Assembly: GCA_947307355.1 (NCBI GenBank)
Contig: CAMZIV010000003.1
Location: 1 to 36,050 of the forward strand
DNA from: an uncultured Candidatus Saccharibacteria bacterium
GTDB lineage: Bacteria > Patescibacteriota > Saccharimonadia > Saccharimonadales > Saccharimonadaceae
DNA length: 36,050 bases
Direction: 5' to 3'
The notes beneath the pieces were generated by a model that saw only the letters and a program-made list of their open reading frames with translations, had not been told where the DNA came from and made no database searches. Of the stretch, positions 27,410-36,050 are shown one piece after another. Made by a program: the position numbers and the translations under genes. The first letter of the stretch is position 1. Each line of letters opens with the position of its first letter.

Positions 27410-27435
27410 AACTGCCACTAATTATACATTAAAGC

Positions 27436-30411
27436 TTAGTAATTTGCAATACAACGCACCGAAAGGGCATACCATTTATTTGTAGTAGATTGGTTATTTC
27501 CAAAATACGAATAACCATACATATTAGCAATAATAGTAAGCCCTTGTTCTCTACCATCAGGACTAGAGCTACTGGTCCAAAGCTTACCTTGCTCACCACG
27601 AGCAGAGCCAGTTTCATTTGCACTATAAGAACCAGCGAGTACGAAGTTCACAGGATATGAGAGCCAGTGGTTAGTAAGAGCATAAGTGGTGTTGCGAACA
27701 CCATTACCGCCCATAGCTTCATCAAGCTTGGAGCCTTCAGCGCCAGTTCTACCAGTTGGTAGATGCCAACCAGATGGGCAAATATCACCAGCGGTCCTTT
27801 CAGTTCCTAAATAATTAGTGCCATTTCCAGCTGTCGCAGTGTACCAGTTGTAGTGACCACCATAAGCATACCAAGAAGTCACATTCGACTCATCATTATA
27901 ACTAGCAGGATTATTGCGATTTATTTCTGCCACACTAAATGAAATTCTATCTTCGCATTCTGCACCTATAGTAGCACATGGTGCGATTGTAGAGGTAATA
28001 TTATTGTCAAAACGCAATTGAAGCTCCCTTAGAAAACCAGGCGTTGGATTATTAGTATTACTAGTAGTAATATAAACATCCGGATTATTTAAATCTAGGC
28101 GCAAATTTTCAATCATCCACCAGTGACCGTCAGCAAGTTTAGCAACAGCATAGATTTCATCATCGCGTGCATCACGAAGTGCGATTACGGTACCAATTGG
28201 TGCATGAGCGTCAAACGCACCACTAAACTCCTGCATCGTTAGATAGCCGACTGGCTCAATCCATTGTGCATAAAGATAAATGTCATCCTCGGCTGGCAAA
28301 TCAATGTATTCATTTGGACCGTACATTGTACCAGAGCCATCAGCCTTGGTATTCCAGCCAATATAACTATGTCCAGCTAAACTGTAGTTTGGTGCAATAA
28401 GAGTTGCATTATGTTTTGGCGGGCAAATAGTCTGTACGCCCATCTCACCAACCACCCCATTAGCATTTGGCATATAATGGATATTCACACAATTCTCTTC
28501 CCAAATCGCGTATAGAGTAGAATCAGCAGAAATAGTATAATCATCACCAGCATGGAATTGTTCTTCTTCATAAATATAGTTTACACCACCAACTTTATCC
28601 TTATTTTCCTCTTCAACCCAAGCATACAAATGATAGTGATTACGAGTCGGCACAGAGTCAGTGACTGTAAAGGTATGAGTCCGATCCGCAGTATTTACGG
28701 TCTCGGCGGCTGGAGCATCTACGCCACCATTCGCATCATAGGTAAGAGTGATATCGCGAGGAGTGATATTAGCCATATAAGAATCGCCTACCACGCAACG
28801 GGCAGACAGACTAAAACCAGACCCACCACCCATTTGTACGCCAGCCATGAAGGTACCTGAAGTCCCGCCTTCAACACCAGGCAGCATAAGCATCGTAGCA
28901 TATAGGTTGTAACTACTATTGCCATGATCATACAGAGCATCACTGCCCAAATAATAACCAACTCCACCACGATAAAGAGCATCGCTCGTTTGGCCAAAGA
29001 AAGCACCGTATCCTGGAGCATAAAGTCCAGAAAAAACGTAATTATTTGGATAACTTGTCCAAGCAACAATTTGCTCATCCATGCTTTGAGTACCATCTGG
29101 ATCTAACGCCTCTTCAAGGGCACGATAATCACCCCCATCATCACCACTTGGTAGTCTCCAACCGGTTGGACAAATCAATTCGTCACGTGCTTCATCTTCG
29201 GAGTAGTAATGCCCATAGGCATAAATATCTCCGTTTGGAGCAGGATTATCCGCGCGATCTTCAGAGGTGTTGTCATTAGCTGAATCATTAGTAACTTTAC
29301 GACTATTTTCGATAGTCCAACAATTCCCGTTTGCAAGTTTTGCAACAGCATAAGTCTGCCCATCTATATCATCAAGCGCTGTGATATCACCTACATTCAA
29401 GGTGTCACAAGAGAAGCCCACCATTTCACCAGCGGACTCAATCCAATTTGCGTATAACTTAAGCGAACCACTTTCCGGCATAGTAATAGTCTCATTTGGC
29501 CCATAATTTACACCAGTGCCATCAGGGCTCGTATTCCAGCTAGCAAAACCATAGCCACGACGAGAGAAGTTCGATGCCATTAATATTACTTCATCACCAG
29601 CATCAGCCGTTTGATCTGCCATTGTACCACCATTAGCGCCATTACTGTAATAGCAAATACCAGTGCAGGCGCGATAATAGAAAGTCATATCATTATGAAT
29701 CGTAATCGAATCATCTAACGTTGCCGCAGCGTTCACTGCGAACGATAACACAACCGTAACGGCCGTAGCCGAAACCGCCATCGTAGTCACCGCTACCTTT
29801 TTATACTTTTTAAAATAACGGACTCCTACAATAATAGCCGCCACCAAGATCGCAACAGCGGGAACAGCAACCGCACCCACATTTTGCATCGTCCCGGCGC
29901 CGGTATTTGGTACCACAATCGCCAAAATTTCTTCCTCTTCCTCATCACCAGTCACAATATCTTCATAAGTAATTTTAATCAACGTATCAAAGGTCTGGTC
30001 AGCAAGACTTGCACCTTCAATTTCAGTGGTATATACAGCGATTAAGATATAATCAAAAGTCTCCCCAGAGGCAAAAGTCTGGTCAATATCTCCATTATAC
30101 ACATATGTAAGATATGGGTTGGGGTTTTCTACAGTAAGACGCACTACTTTGCGTGCATTAATATCAGTGTTTCTCAACGTAAGAGTATATTCTACATATT
30201 CGTCCAGGCCACCAAAGACCACTTCGTTGGCAAAACTGTCTTCACCCCCGCCAGTAATTACGGCAGTGGTGGCGGCAGATTTATCCGTAATCTCCACGCC
30301 ATCTAATTTAAAGATATTTCCTTCAGCAAAAGCGGAGGGCACAGTCAAAAAAGTACCCACGATAATAATCAGGGCACCCAACACTGCGCTTAATTTTTTT
30401 GTTATTTTCAC
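27436..30411 (-). CDS. Large surface protein with two FISUMP domains, three B-type repeats and an internal VPNTG-TM segment (GTG start)
   Basis: Signal peptide VKITKKLSAVLGALIIIVGTFLTVPSAFAEG; VVPNTGAGTMQNVGAVAVPAVAILVAAIIVGVRYFKKYKK then a second TM; KLANGNCWTIEN...CPTGWRLPSG and KLADGHWWMIENLRLDL...CPSGWHLPTG; LYANW/LYAIW/LYAQW repeats. Confidence 0.8.
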   Translation of the reverse strand: MKITKKLSAVLGALIIIVGTFLTVPSAFAEGNIFKLDGVEITDKSAATTAVITGGGEDSFANEVVFGGLDEYVEYTLTLRNTDINARKVVRLTVENPNPYLTYVYNGDIDQTFASGETFDYILIAVYTTEIEGASLADQTFDTLIKITYEDIVTGDEEEEEILAIVVPNTGAGTMQNVGAVAVPAVAILVAAIIVGVRYFKKYKKVAVTTMAVSATAVTVVLSFAVNAAATLDDSITIHNDMTFYYRACTGICYYSNGANGGTMADQTADAGDEVILMASNFSRRGYGFASWNTSPDGTGVNYGPNETITMPESGSLKLYANWIESAGEMVGFSCDTLNVGDITALDDIDGQTYAVAKLANGNCWTIENSRKVTNDSANDNTSEDRADNPAPNGDIYAYGHYYSEDEARDELICPTGWRLPSGDDGGDYRALEEALDPDGTQSMDEQIVAWTSYPNNYVFSGLYAPGYGAFFGQTSDALYRGGVGYYLGSDALYDHGNSSYNLYATMLMLPGVEGGTSGTFMAGVQMGGGSGFSLSARCVVGDSYMANITPRDITLTYDANGGVDAPAAETVNTADRTHTFTVTDSVPTRNHYHLYAWVEEENKDKVGGVNYIYEEEQFHAGDDYTISADSTLYAIWEENCVNIHYMPNANGVVGEMGVQTICPPKHNATLIAPNYSLAGHSYIGWNTKADGSGTMYGPNEYIDLPAEDDIYLYAQWIEPVGYLTMQEFSGAFDAHAPIGTVIALRDARDDEIYAVAKLADGHWWMIENLRLDLNNPDVYITTSNTNNPTPGFLRELQLRFDNNITSTIAPCATIGAECEDRISFSVAEINRNNPASYNDESNVTSWYAYGGHYNWYTATAGNGTNYLGTERTAGDICPSGWHLPTGRTGAEGSKLDEAMGGNGVRNTTYALTNHWLSYPVNFVLAGSYSANETGSARGEQGKLWTSSSSPDGREQGLTIIANMYGYSYFGNNQSTTNKWYALSVRCIANY

Positions 30412-30481
30412 TGTATGACCTTTTTTATTAAGCTTATTTTTATAATAACATAGTATGTCTAATAATTGCAAGAAAGAAAAT

Positions 30482-30501
30482 CCCCGGCCATAAAGCCGGG
30501 G
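30482..30501 (-). terminator. Intrinsic terminator
   Basis: CCCCGGCTTTATGGCCGGGGATTTTC on minus strand. Confidence 0.75.
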
Positions 30502-30519
30502 TTTTCCAGAAACGATAAT

Positions 30520-31197
30520 TTAGAAAGGAGTCAAAATTGGGAACAAGTCCCTTTCACCTTTAAACGCGCGAAGAGCACGTGTATCGGTCTTAATTATAGA
30601 ATCAGACGTTGTAGAGAACTCTTTGGCTACCTGCGCTACGGTTTTAGGCTCACAATCTTTAAGCCCGTAAAGGCTTAGGATCTTACGGTATTCTATACCA
30701 GTGCCACCAAGCACCTTTGCCAAAGCTTGTCTTACATTGTAATACTCTTTTTCTGCGGGTTTTCTAAAACTTTCATAATTTTCGTTAAAAGTTTCCGGCT
30801 TATAATCAGTCTGGCCTTTTTTACTCGAATACATGAAGGTTTCGACTGACGCCGGGAATTCGCCCTTTAACTGGGAGTTATAGAATAATATTCTATAAAA
30901 TCTGTATAACACGAATGATTTCTCATCTATATCGTGTCTGATGTACCCAGCGGCGTCCAGCGCCTCAAATATCTCTCTGTAGTATCTGCCATTTTGTGCT
31001 CCAGCACGGCACGACGGATAAACATCCAAATCGCCTTGAGCAAAGGCACATCTAGCATCAAATATGATGCCTTCGATGGAATGGACATTTCTAGGTCCTT
31101 CCTCTTCCTCAAGATACCACTTTAAAAATTTTCTAGTCGGTTCAGACAAATTTAATTTATCGAACGACTTTAAACTCTTTGCTTTCTTAACAACCAT
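30520..31197 (-). CDS. Hypothetical protein with C-terminal sigma-70 region-4-like HTH
   Basis: C-term ILSLYGLKDCEPKTVAQVAKEFSTTSDSIIKTDTRALRAFKGERD parallels sigma region 4; AAAGGAGGTG SD. Confidence 0.65.
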   Translation of the reverse strand: MVVKKAKSLKSFDKLNLSEPTRKFLKWYLEEEEGPRNVHSIEGIIFDARCAFAQGDLDVYPSCRAGAQNGRYYREIFEALDAAGYIRHDIDEKSFVLYRFYRILFYNSQLKGEFPASVETFMYSSKKGQTDYKPETFNENYESFRKPAEKEYYNVRQALAKVLGGTGIEYRKILSLYGLKDCEPKTVAQVAKEFSTTSDSIIKTDTRALRAFKGERDLFPILTPF

Positions 31198-31321
31198 GTT
31201 AACACCTCCTTTGAAAGCAATTCCGATTCTCCTCTCTAATTTTAATGTACACTATATCTCTCCATTATACCACAAAATGCTTATTTTGTCAATGTGGACA
31301 GCTTATGGTAAAATAAAAATA

Positions 31322-32041
31322 ATGAGTTTTTGGCGTAAAAAAACTACTTGGTGTATTCTCGTGCTGATCCTTGCGACAGTATCAGTGGCAGCGTTTTTTA
31401 TCGTAAAAAACTTAAATACAACCGATAAGCCTGTAGAGGAACCAGTTGCTACCATCGAAGAAACTCCAACCCCTGAACCAAAACCAAAGCGCGAACCCGA
31501 ACCGGAATATACCGGCGAACATGGATTCTATATTGAAGTAAACCGTTCTCAAAATGTTGTAATTATTTATGCCCTTGATCCAAGTGGCAACAAAGCAAAT
31601 ATTCTCAAAATCTTTGTTAGCTCCGTTGGCAAGGCCGGTTCCGAGACCATCGTCGGTACGTTTAAAACCTCAGCAAAATTCGAATCCTTATATCTAGTTG
31701 GCAACGTTTGGGGTCGCTACGCCACCCGTATCGACGGCCGTTATTATTTTCATTCCGTTCCCTATTTTTCAAAAGGAAATCCTTTCTGGAATGACTTAGA
31801 ATATGAAGAATACAACAAACTCGGCGAAGGTGCATCTGCCGGATGTGTAAGACTGGCTGTTAGAAACGCAAAATGGATTTATGAAAATATCCCCGCTGGC
31901 ACCACAGTCTATATATATGATTCCGACACCTTACCGGAAGGAATAGAAAAACCAAGCGCGATTAAAATTGACATAAATAGCCCCAACCGCGGCTGGGACC
32001 CTACCGACCAAGATGAAAATAATCCGTGGGGACAAATTTAA
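31322..32041 (+). CDS. L,D-transpeptidase (YkuD family), membrane anchored
   Basis: N-term TM, Pro/Glu-rich linker, HSVPYFSKG and SAGCVRLAVRNAKWIYENI catalytic motif. Confidence 0.88.
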   Translation: MSFWRKKTTWCILVLILATVSVAAFFIVKNLNTTDKPVEEPVATIEETPTPEPKPKREPEPEYTGEHGFYIEVNRSQNVVIIYALDPSGNKANILKIFVSSVGKAGSETIVGTFKTSAKFESLYLVGNVWGRYATRIDGRYYFHSVPYFSKGNPFWNDLEYEEYNKLGEGASAGCVRLAVRNAKWIYENIPAGTTVYIYDSDTLPEGIEKPSAIKIDINSPNRGWDPTDQDENNPWGQI

Positions 32042-32083
32042 AATAGTGGTATAATTAGAAACGGACAGTAAAACGGAGGTACT

Positions 32084-32434
32084 ATGAATCTAGCAAAAAA
32101 ATACATACTATATCTTATTAGATGGCAGCTTAGTACCCCAATTCTTGCAATTGTTTTAAATCTTCTAACAGACATCCCAACTATTTGGGCAACCATCATC
32201 GCAAACCTCATCGGTGGTTTAATCTTCTTCTGGGTAGACAAGATTATTTTCAGGAAGAAGAGCGACGTGCCTTTATGGGAAATCAAAGATGAAGTAAAAT
32301 GTGTTGATTGTAAAAAGATGGGGCGTGGTTATCGCGTTGTTTCCTGGGGCAAATACGATCGCAGCGAAGACAAAAACCCAAAGTACAGATGCAGAGAATG
32401 TAGCCTGAAGAAAATGAATCAAATTAAGAAGTAG
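32084..32434 (+). CDS. Small membrane protein with C-terminal zinc-ribbon-like CxxC pair
   Basis: Two TM segments then CVDCKKMG...YRCREC; GGAGG SD. Confidence 0.65.
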   Translation: MNLAKKYILYLIRWQLSTPILAIVLNLLTDIPTIWATIIANLIGGLIFFWVDKIIFRKKSDVPLWEIKDEVKCVDCKKMGRGYRVVSWGKYDRSEDKNPKYRCRECSLKKMNQIKK

Positions 32435-32513
32435 GACTCGTTGGCGAAGCCCGATGTCCTGTTTTTTGAGATTTTTGTGCGAAGCACAAAAATGGTGCTG
32501 GAAGTAGGACTCG
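32428..32513. repeat. 13-bp direct repeat of a tRNA-Tyr T-arm/acceptor segment
   Basis: GAAGTAGGACTCG at 32428-32440 and 32501-32513 (inside tRNA-Tyr). Confidence 0.85.
32433..32467 (+). terminator. Intrinsic terminator of CDS 32084-32434
   Basis: AGGACTCGTTGGCGAAGCCCGATGTCCTGTTTTTT hairpin. Confidence 0.65.
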
Positions 32514-32577
32514 AACCTACGAAGGCCGAAGCCGAGAGATTTACAGTCTCTTGTCATTGCCACTAGACGATTCCAGC
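32493..32577 (-). tRNA. tRNA-Tyr (anticodon GTA), long variable arm, CCA encoded
   Basis: Minus strand GCTGGAATCGTCTAGTGGCAATGACAAGAGACTGTAAATCTCTCGGCTTCGGCCTTCGTAGGTTCGAGTCCTACTTCCAGCACCA; loop CTGTAAA. Confidence 0.9.
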
Positions 32578-32598
32578 ACGCTATCTATATTATAAACC

Positions 32599-33369
32599 TT
32601 AAATTCGTTTTTGTCCAATATGATTTTTGATAACTTTATTAGGACGTTTTACGATTCCTTTGGTAGTTTTTACAGCCTTTGATGCGGTCTTTGCGACAGC
32701 CGCCGCTGGTTTAGTTTTAGATAATTTCAGAGCGCGTTTTTTCTTAGCTTGATTATCCTTAATAATCTGCTCCTCAATGCGTGCAGCCGTAGCGGTAGCA
32801 GCCTCAGTATCACCATCGTTTTCGTAAATCGCCAAAATCTGGCGAAGAGTGTTTACATTTGGATCCAACTCATAAGCATTCTCTAGAGCCTCAACGGCCT
32901 TCTTAACTTTACCAAGCTTTTCTTCAGCTTTAGCGAGAGCAATAAATCTAGAAGGCACGTCGCCCTCAAGTTCAATCGCCTGGAGAAACGCCATTTCTGC
33001 TTTTTCATAAGCGCCAGTTTCAAGATAAATCAGGCCAGCATTGTGAATAGAAGCCGGATTATTATCAAGCGACTGCGCAATCTCAAAACACTCCACCGCT
33101 TCATCGTACTTTTGGCCCTTAGCATAAAGAATCCCGAGACGGTTATAGGCCGCGGCGTTTTTTTCATCGAATTTCAAAATCGTAAGCAATGCTTTTTCCG
33201 CACGGAAAGGTTTACGCTCCTTCATCGAAGTTTGCGCAATTTGCCAAAGTTTTTTCATCTGTGCAGTATACTTTGGAGACTTTTGCTCCTCTACTTTCTT
33301 GAAATCTTCAAATGGAAAAATAAAGACTAGGAAAGCTGCAAACATAACAATCACAAGTATCGCGATCAT
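32599..33369 (-). CDS. TPR-repeat protein with N-terminal TM
   Basis: NAAAYNRLGILYAKGQKYDEAVECFEIAQSLD, PASIHNAGLIYLETGAYEKAEMAFLQAIEL tandem TPRs; Lys-rich tail. Confidence 0.85.
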   Translation of the reverse strand: MIAILVIVMFAAFLVFIFPFEDFKKVEEQKSPKYTAQMKKLWQIAQTSMKERKPFRAEKALLTILKFDEKNAAAYNRLGILYAKGQKYDEAVECFEIAQSLDNNPASIHNAGLIYLETGAYEKAEMAFLQAIELEGDVPSRFIALAKAEEKLGKVKKAVEALENAYELDPNVNTLRQILAIYENDGDTEAATATAARIEEQIIKDNQAKKKRALKLSKTKPAAAVAKTASKAVKTTKGIVKRPNKVIKNHIGQKRI

Positions 33370-33378
33370 AGATTTATT

Positions 33379-34041
33379 TTAGCATAAATCGGCCACGATA
33401 TGCAATTTTACATGACCGTTTTTATCAATATTCTCATAAGCCGTCAAAAATTTAGGCAGCTTCTTAATAAACACATCCTTACCAGTTTTGTAATAAGATT
33501 TATAAAGAATTTCTATTGCCGTGCCAAGTACAGTCATCGCTTTCTGCCTTACACCATCTTTGCTTTTGGTGATTTCATCAGCAAGCGAAGGCAAATCTGC
33601 AGGTTTTGCTACCACCAAACGTTTTGCAAGCTCCATCATTTTTTTATCGGCATCAATCGGACCATCAATGGGCTCGTCTTTTCTTAAAAAATAAATAGAG
33701 GAACGGCTAAGAATCGTCGGGATAATTCTAGACGCACTAGAAGTAATTAAAACAAAGTGGACTTTATCCTGTGGTTCTTCCAGATTTTTTAAAAGTGCAT
33801 TAGCCGCATCAAGACCAAGTAGATCTGCTGGACGAATAATAATAAATTGCTCGCTCGTCTGCCTTATACCTAAACGTTGAATTAGCTCTTTGATATCATC
33901 AATCGAAATCACGGTTTTGGTAGTAGGTTCCAAAACATAGGCATTTTTTATCTCCACTTTTGTGCTGTCCGGAACAACAAAAACCGCACAACCAGTGCGG
34001 GAGGCAATATTCTTAATCTCAGAAGCATCATTAAAGAACAT
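33379..34041 (-). CDS. DNA polymerase III delta'-like (HolB) subunit
   Basis: IIRPADLLGLDAANALLKNLEEPQDKVHFVLITSSASRIIPTILSRS matches delta'/clamp-loader motif. Confidence 0.8.
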   Translation of the reverse strand: MFFNDASEIKNIASRTGCAVFVVPDSTKVEIKNAYVLEPTTKTVISIDDIKELIQRLGIRQTSEQFIIIRPADLLGLDAANALLKNLEEPQDKVHFVLITSSASRIIPTILSRSSIYFLRKDEPIDGPIDADKKMMELAKRLVVAKPADLPSLADEITKSKDGVRQKAMTVLGTAIEILYKSYYKTGKDVFIKKLPKFLTAYENIDKNGHVKLHIVADLC

Positions 34042-34909
34042 TTTTAAACTCCTTAGGAAGCGGTGCTTCAAATACTTTTCTAATGCCGCCAGGAAGTGTA
34101 ACTTCTAGAGAGCCAGCGTGTAGGTATAATCTATCCGCTTTTTCCTCACCATAAACTGGGTCGCCCAAAATTGGGTGACCAAGATATTTCATGTGTACAC
34201 GAAGTTGGTGTGTGCGACCAGTTGTAGGTTTGAGTTCTACAAGTGAATATTTGTCATTAGATTTAAGGACTTTATAAAATGTTTCCGAAGCTTTACCACC
34301 AGCATCGACGCGAAAAGTAGTTGGACGTTTCAAATCGCGCTTCAATGGCAAATCAATCCTAGCCTCATCAAGCTTTGGTCTACCTTGCACAATAGCATAA
34401 TAAGTTTTGTGAACCTTGCGGTCTTGAAATTGCTTCTTTAAAAACTTTTGTACTTCTTCGGATTTAGCAAGAATCATCACGCCAGAAGTATCACGGTCCA
34501 AGCGATGCGCCACATAGCCAAAATCGGCCAAAGTTTTTTCTGGGCAATACTCACCTTTTGCCTCGCTTAAAAGACCTTCCGGCTTATTCACTACAATCAC
34601 ATTTTCATCTTCATAAATCACATCAGGTTTTACGTCGGCATTCTTTAAATCTTCGGGCACATTAAGCTCAATCTTCACGCCCTCTTCAAATTTAGAATTA
34701 GGTTTTGTCACTAACTCACCATCCACCGTCACAAAACCGTTCTCGATAAATTTCTGAATCGTAGAACGATTATAACTCTTATAAATCCCCACCATCATAA
34801 TATCAAGACGAATCTTTTCGGCTTTCTTAGCCTCTTCCGGCAAAATGGTGTCGCCATTTATCACGCGCGACATCTCTGGCTTACTAAACTTTTTACCGGT
34901 AATAATCAT
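34031..34909 (-). CDS. RluA-family pseudouridine synthase with S4 domain
   Basis: GYVAHRLDRDTSGVMILAKSEE, ELKPTTGRTHQLRVHMKYLGHPILGDPVYG. Confidence 0.92.
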   Translation of the reverse strand: MIITGKKFSKPEMSRVINGDTILPEEAKKAEKIRLDIMMVGIYKSYNRSTIQKFIENGFVTVDGELVTKPNSKFEEGVKIELNVPEDLKNADVKPDVIYEDENVIVVNKPEGLLSEAKGEYCPEKTLADFGYVAHRLDRDTSGVMILAKSEEVQKFLKKQFQDRKVHKTYYAIVQGRPKLDEARIDLPLKRDLKRPTTFRVDAGGKASETFYKVLKSNDKYSLVELKPTTGRTHQLRVHMKYLGHPILGDPVYGEEKADRLYLHAGSLEVTLPGGIRKVFEAPLPKEFKNVL

Positions 34910-34946
34910 ATAAATATTATATCATACTTGTGCTTACAAGTCAAAT

Positions 34947-35957
34947 CTATCTCAGTTGAAAAGCTTGTTGCACTTCGTGTAATTTTTCGTTTGCAACCAC
35001 ATTTGCATAGGCTTCGCCTTTTTCTAGAAGGCTAATCACTTGTTCGTCGGAAATAGTCTCCAAGTTTGCTTGGAAATCAGCAAGCATTGTGGAGACACTC
35101 TCGGCAACTTTCTTTTTAAGGTCACCATAGCGAGTTTCACCTGCCCAAGTTGAGATAACATCCTGAAGTGGGACATTGTTTACAAGAGCTTCAATTTGGA
35201 GTAAATTAGAAATTCCTGGCTGAGCCCACATATCGAATTTAATCTTTCCAAGCGAATCGGTAGTCGCAGACATAATTTTTTTGGCGGCCACTTCCGGAGC
35301 ATCATCAAGCATGATTTTAGAATTCTCAGCTTTGGTAGATTTACTCATTTTCTTCTCAGGATTAAGCAAGTCACGAATCCTGATACCATTATCAATTTCC
35401 ATGAATTTCACTTGCTCAGCTGTAGATACAGGTACAGTAAAAATGTCGCCATATTTATGATTTACGCGCATAGCAAGGTTGCGGGTAAGCTCGATATGTT
35501 GGAATTGATCCTCGCCGATTGGCACATAAGTCGCATCATACAGTAAGATGTCTGCAGCCATCAAAATCGGATAATTAAAAATGCCAACATTACACGATTC
35601 CTGACCTTTTGATTTCTCTTTGAATTGAATCATGCGTGAAGTCTCGCCCATGGTGGCAACACAGTCAAGAATCCAACATAGTTCAGAATGCGCTGGCACG
35701 CGACTCTGGCGATAGATATGTACATTTTCGTTAATTTGAAGTCCGGCAGCAAGGTAGTATTTAAGAGTACGAATGGTATTTTCGCGCAAATCGCCGTCTA
35801 CTTCAGAAATAATCGAATGAAGATCTGGCACAAAAATATTCACATTATAATCTTTGGAATGTTCATTTGCAAGCCTCACCATCGGGAGCAGCGCCCCAAG
35901 ATAATTTCCAAGCGTTAAAATTGAATTTGATCTGATGCCGGTTAGAATCGTTTTCAT
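34947..35957 (-). CDS. trpS: Tryptophanyl-tRNA synthetase
   Basis: TLGNYLGAL (HIGH region), KKMSKS, MAADILLYDATYVPIGEDQFQHIELTRNLA. Confidence 0.95.
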   Translation of the reverse strand: MKTILTGIRSNSILTLGNYLGALLPMVRLANEHSKDYNVNIFVPDLHSIISEVDGDLRENTIRTLKYYLAAGLQINENVHIYRQSRVPAHSELCWILDCVATMGETSRMIQFKEKSKGQESCNVGIFNYPILMAADILLYDATYVPIGEDQFQHIELTRNLAMRVNHKYGDIFTVPVSTAEQVKFMEIDNGIRIRDLLNPEKKMSKSTKAENSKIMLDDAPEVAAKKIMSATTDSLGKIKFDMWAQPGISNLLQIEALVNNVPLQDVISTWAGETRYGDLKKKVAESVSTMLADFQANLETISDEQVISLLEKGEAYANVVANEKLHEVQQAFQLR

Positions 35958-35996
35958 ATTTTCATTATAGCAAATCTATGGTAAAATAAAAGAGCT

Positions 35997-36050
35997 GGGG
36001 CATTAGCTCATTTGGTAGAGCGCTTCCATGGCATGGAAGAGGTGAGGAGT
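35997..36050 (+). tRNA. tRNA-Ala (anticodon GGC), truncated by window end
   Basis: GGGGCATTAGCTCATTTGGTAGAGCGCTTCCATGGCATGGAAGAGGTGAGGAGT; loop ATGGCAT. Confidence 0.9.

Noticed and set aside
26567-27418. ORF start at 27418 for the membrane protein
   Set aside because: The first 46 codons translate the tRNA-Thr(GGT) and repeat region; the ATG at 27280 with TATAAT-N6 is better supported.
27436-30411. B-type repeats as a DNA-level tandem repeat
   Set aside because: The three LYAxW modules are similar at protein level only; DNA copies are diverged, so this is domain duplication rather than a satellite.
31064-31321. N-terminal extension of the L,D-transpeptidase ORF
   Set aside because: It is antisense to the start of CDS 30520-31197 and precedes a good promoter; the ATG at 31322 starts a clean TM anchor.
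6-35957. Functional link between tRNA-Trp at one end and trpS at the other
   Set aside because: They are 35 kb apart on the same strand with unrelated operons between; no evidence of linkage beyond coincidence.
1-36050. CRISPR array, prophage, transposon or rRNA operon
   Set aside because: No regularly spaced repeats, phage structural genes, transposases, integrases or rRNA sequence were found.

Overview
This 36-kb window is dense, short-intergenic, low-GC bacterial chromosome. Its gene content (anaerobic NrdDG, a two-gene SUF system, a pared-down PrmC, FISUMP surface proteins) resembles Candidatus Saccharibacteria/Patescibacteria, but that placement is inferred from protein character only. 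UGA, UAA and UAG all end ordinary genes, so the code looks standard. Most genes are on the minus strand. Recognisable content: GT4 + GH57 pair, rpmG, UvrD-like helicase-nuclease, gpsA, nrdDG with putative NrdR boxes, sufBC-like pair, a deoxyribosyltransferase-like protein, prfA-prmC, an HtrA protease, lepB, three FISUMP/B-repeat surface proteins, rmuC, rubrerythrin, an SDR, a Y-family polymerase with a small partner, an L,D-transpeptidase, a TPR protein, holB-like, an RluA-family synthase and trpS. There are six tRNA genes (Trp, Val, Thr x2, Tyr, and a truncated Ala). No CRISPR, prophage, transposase or rRNA was seen. Main signals for a second look: (1) a recurring TGN-TATAAT-N6/7-ATG arrangement implying widespread leaderless transcription; (2) short direct duplications of tRNA 3' ends just downstream of three tRNAs, together with a recurring CCA-TTTTT junction; (3) large FISUMP surface proteins, one with an internal VPNTG-TM motif; (4) a diverged protein ending in a sigma-70 region-4-like helix-turn-helix; (5) a minimal two-gene SUF system; (6) a frameshifted orphan gene.
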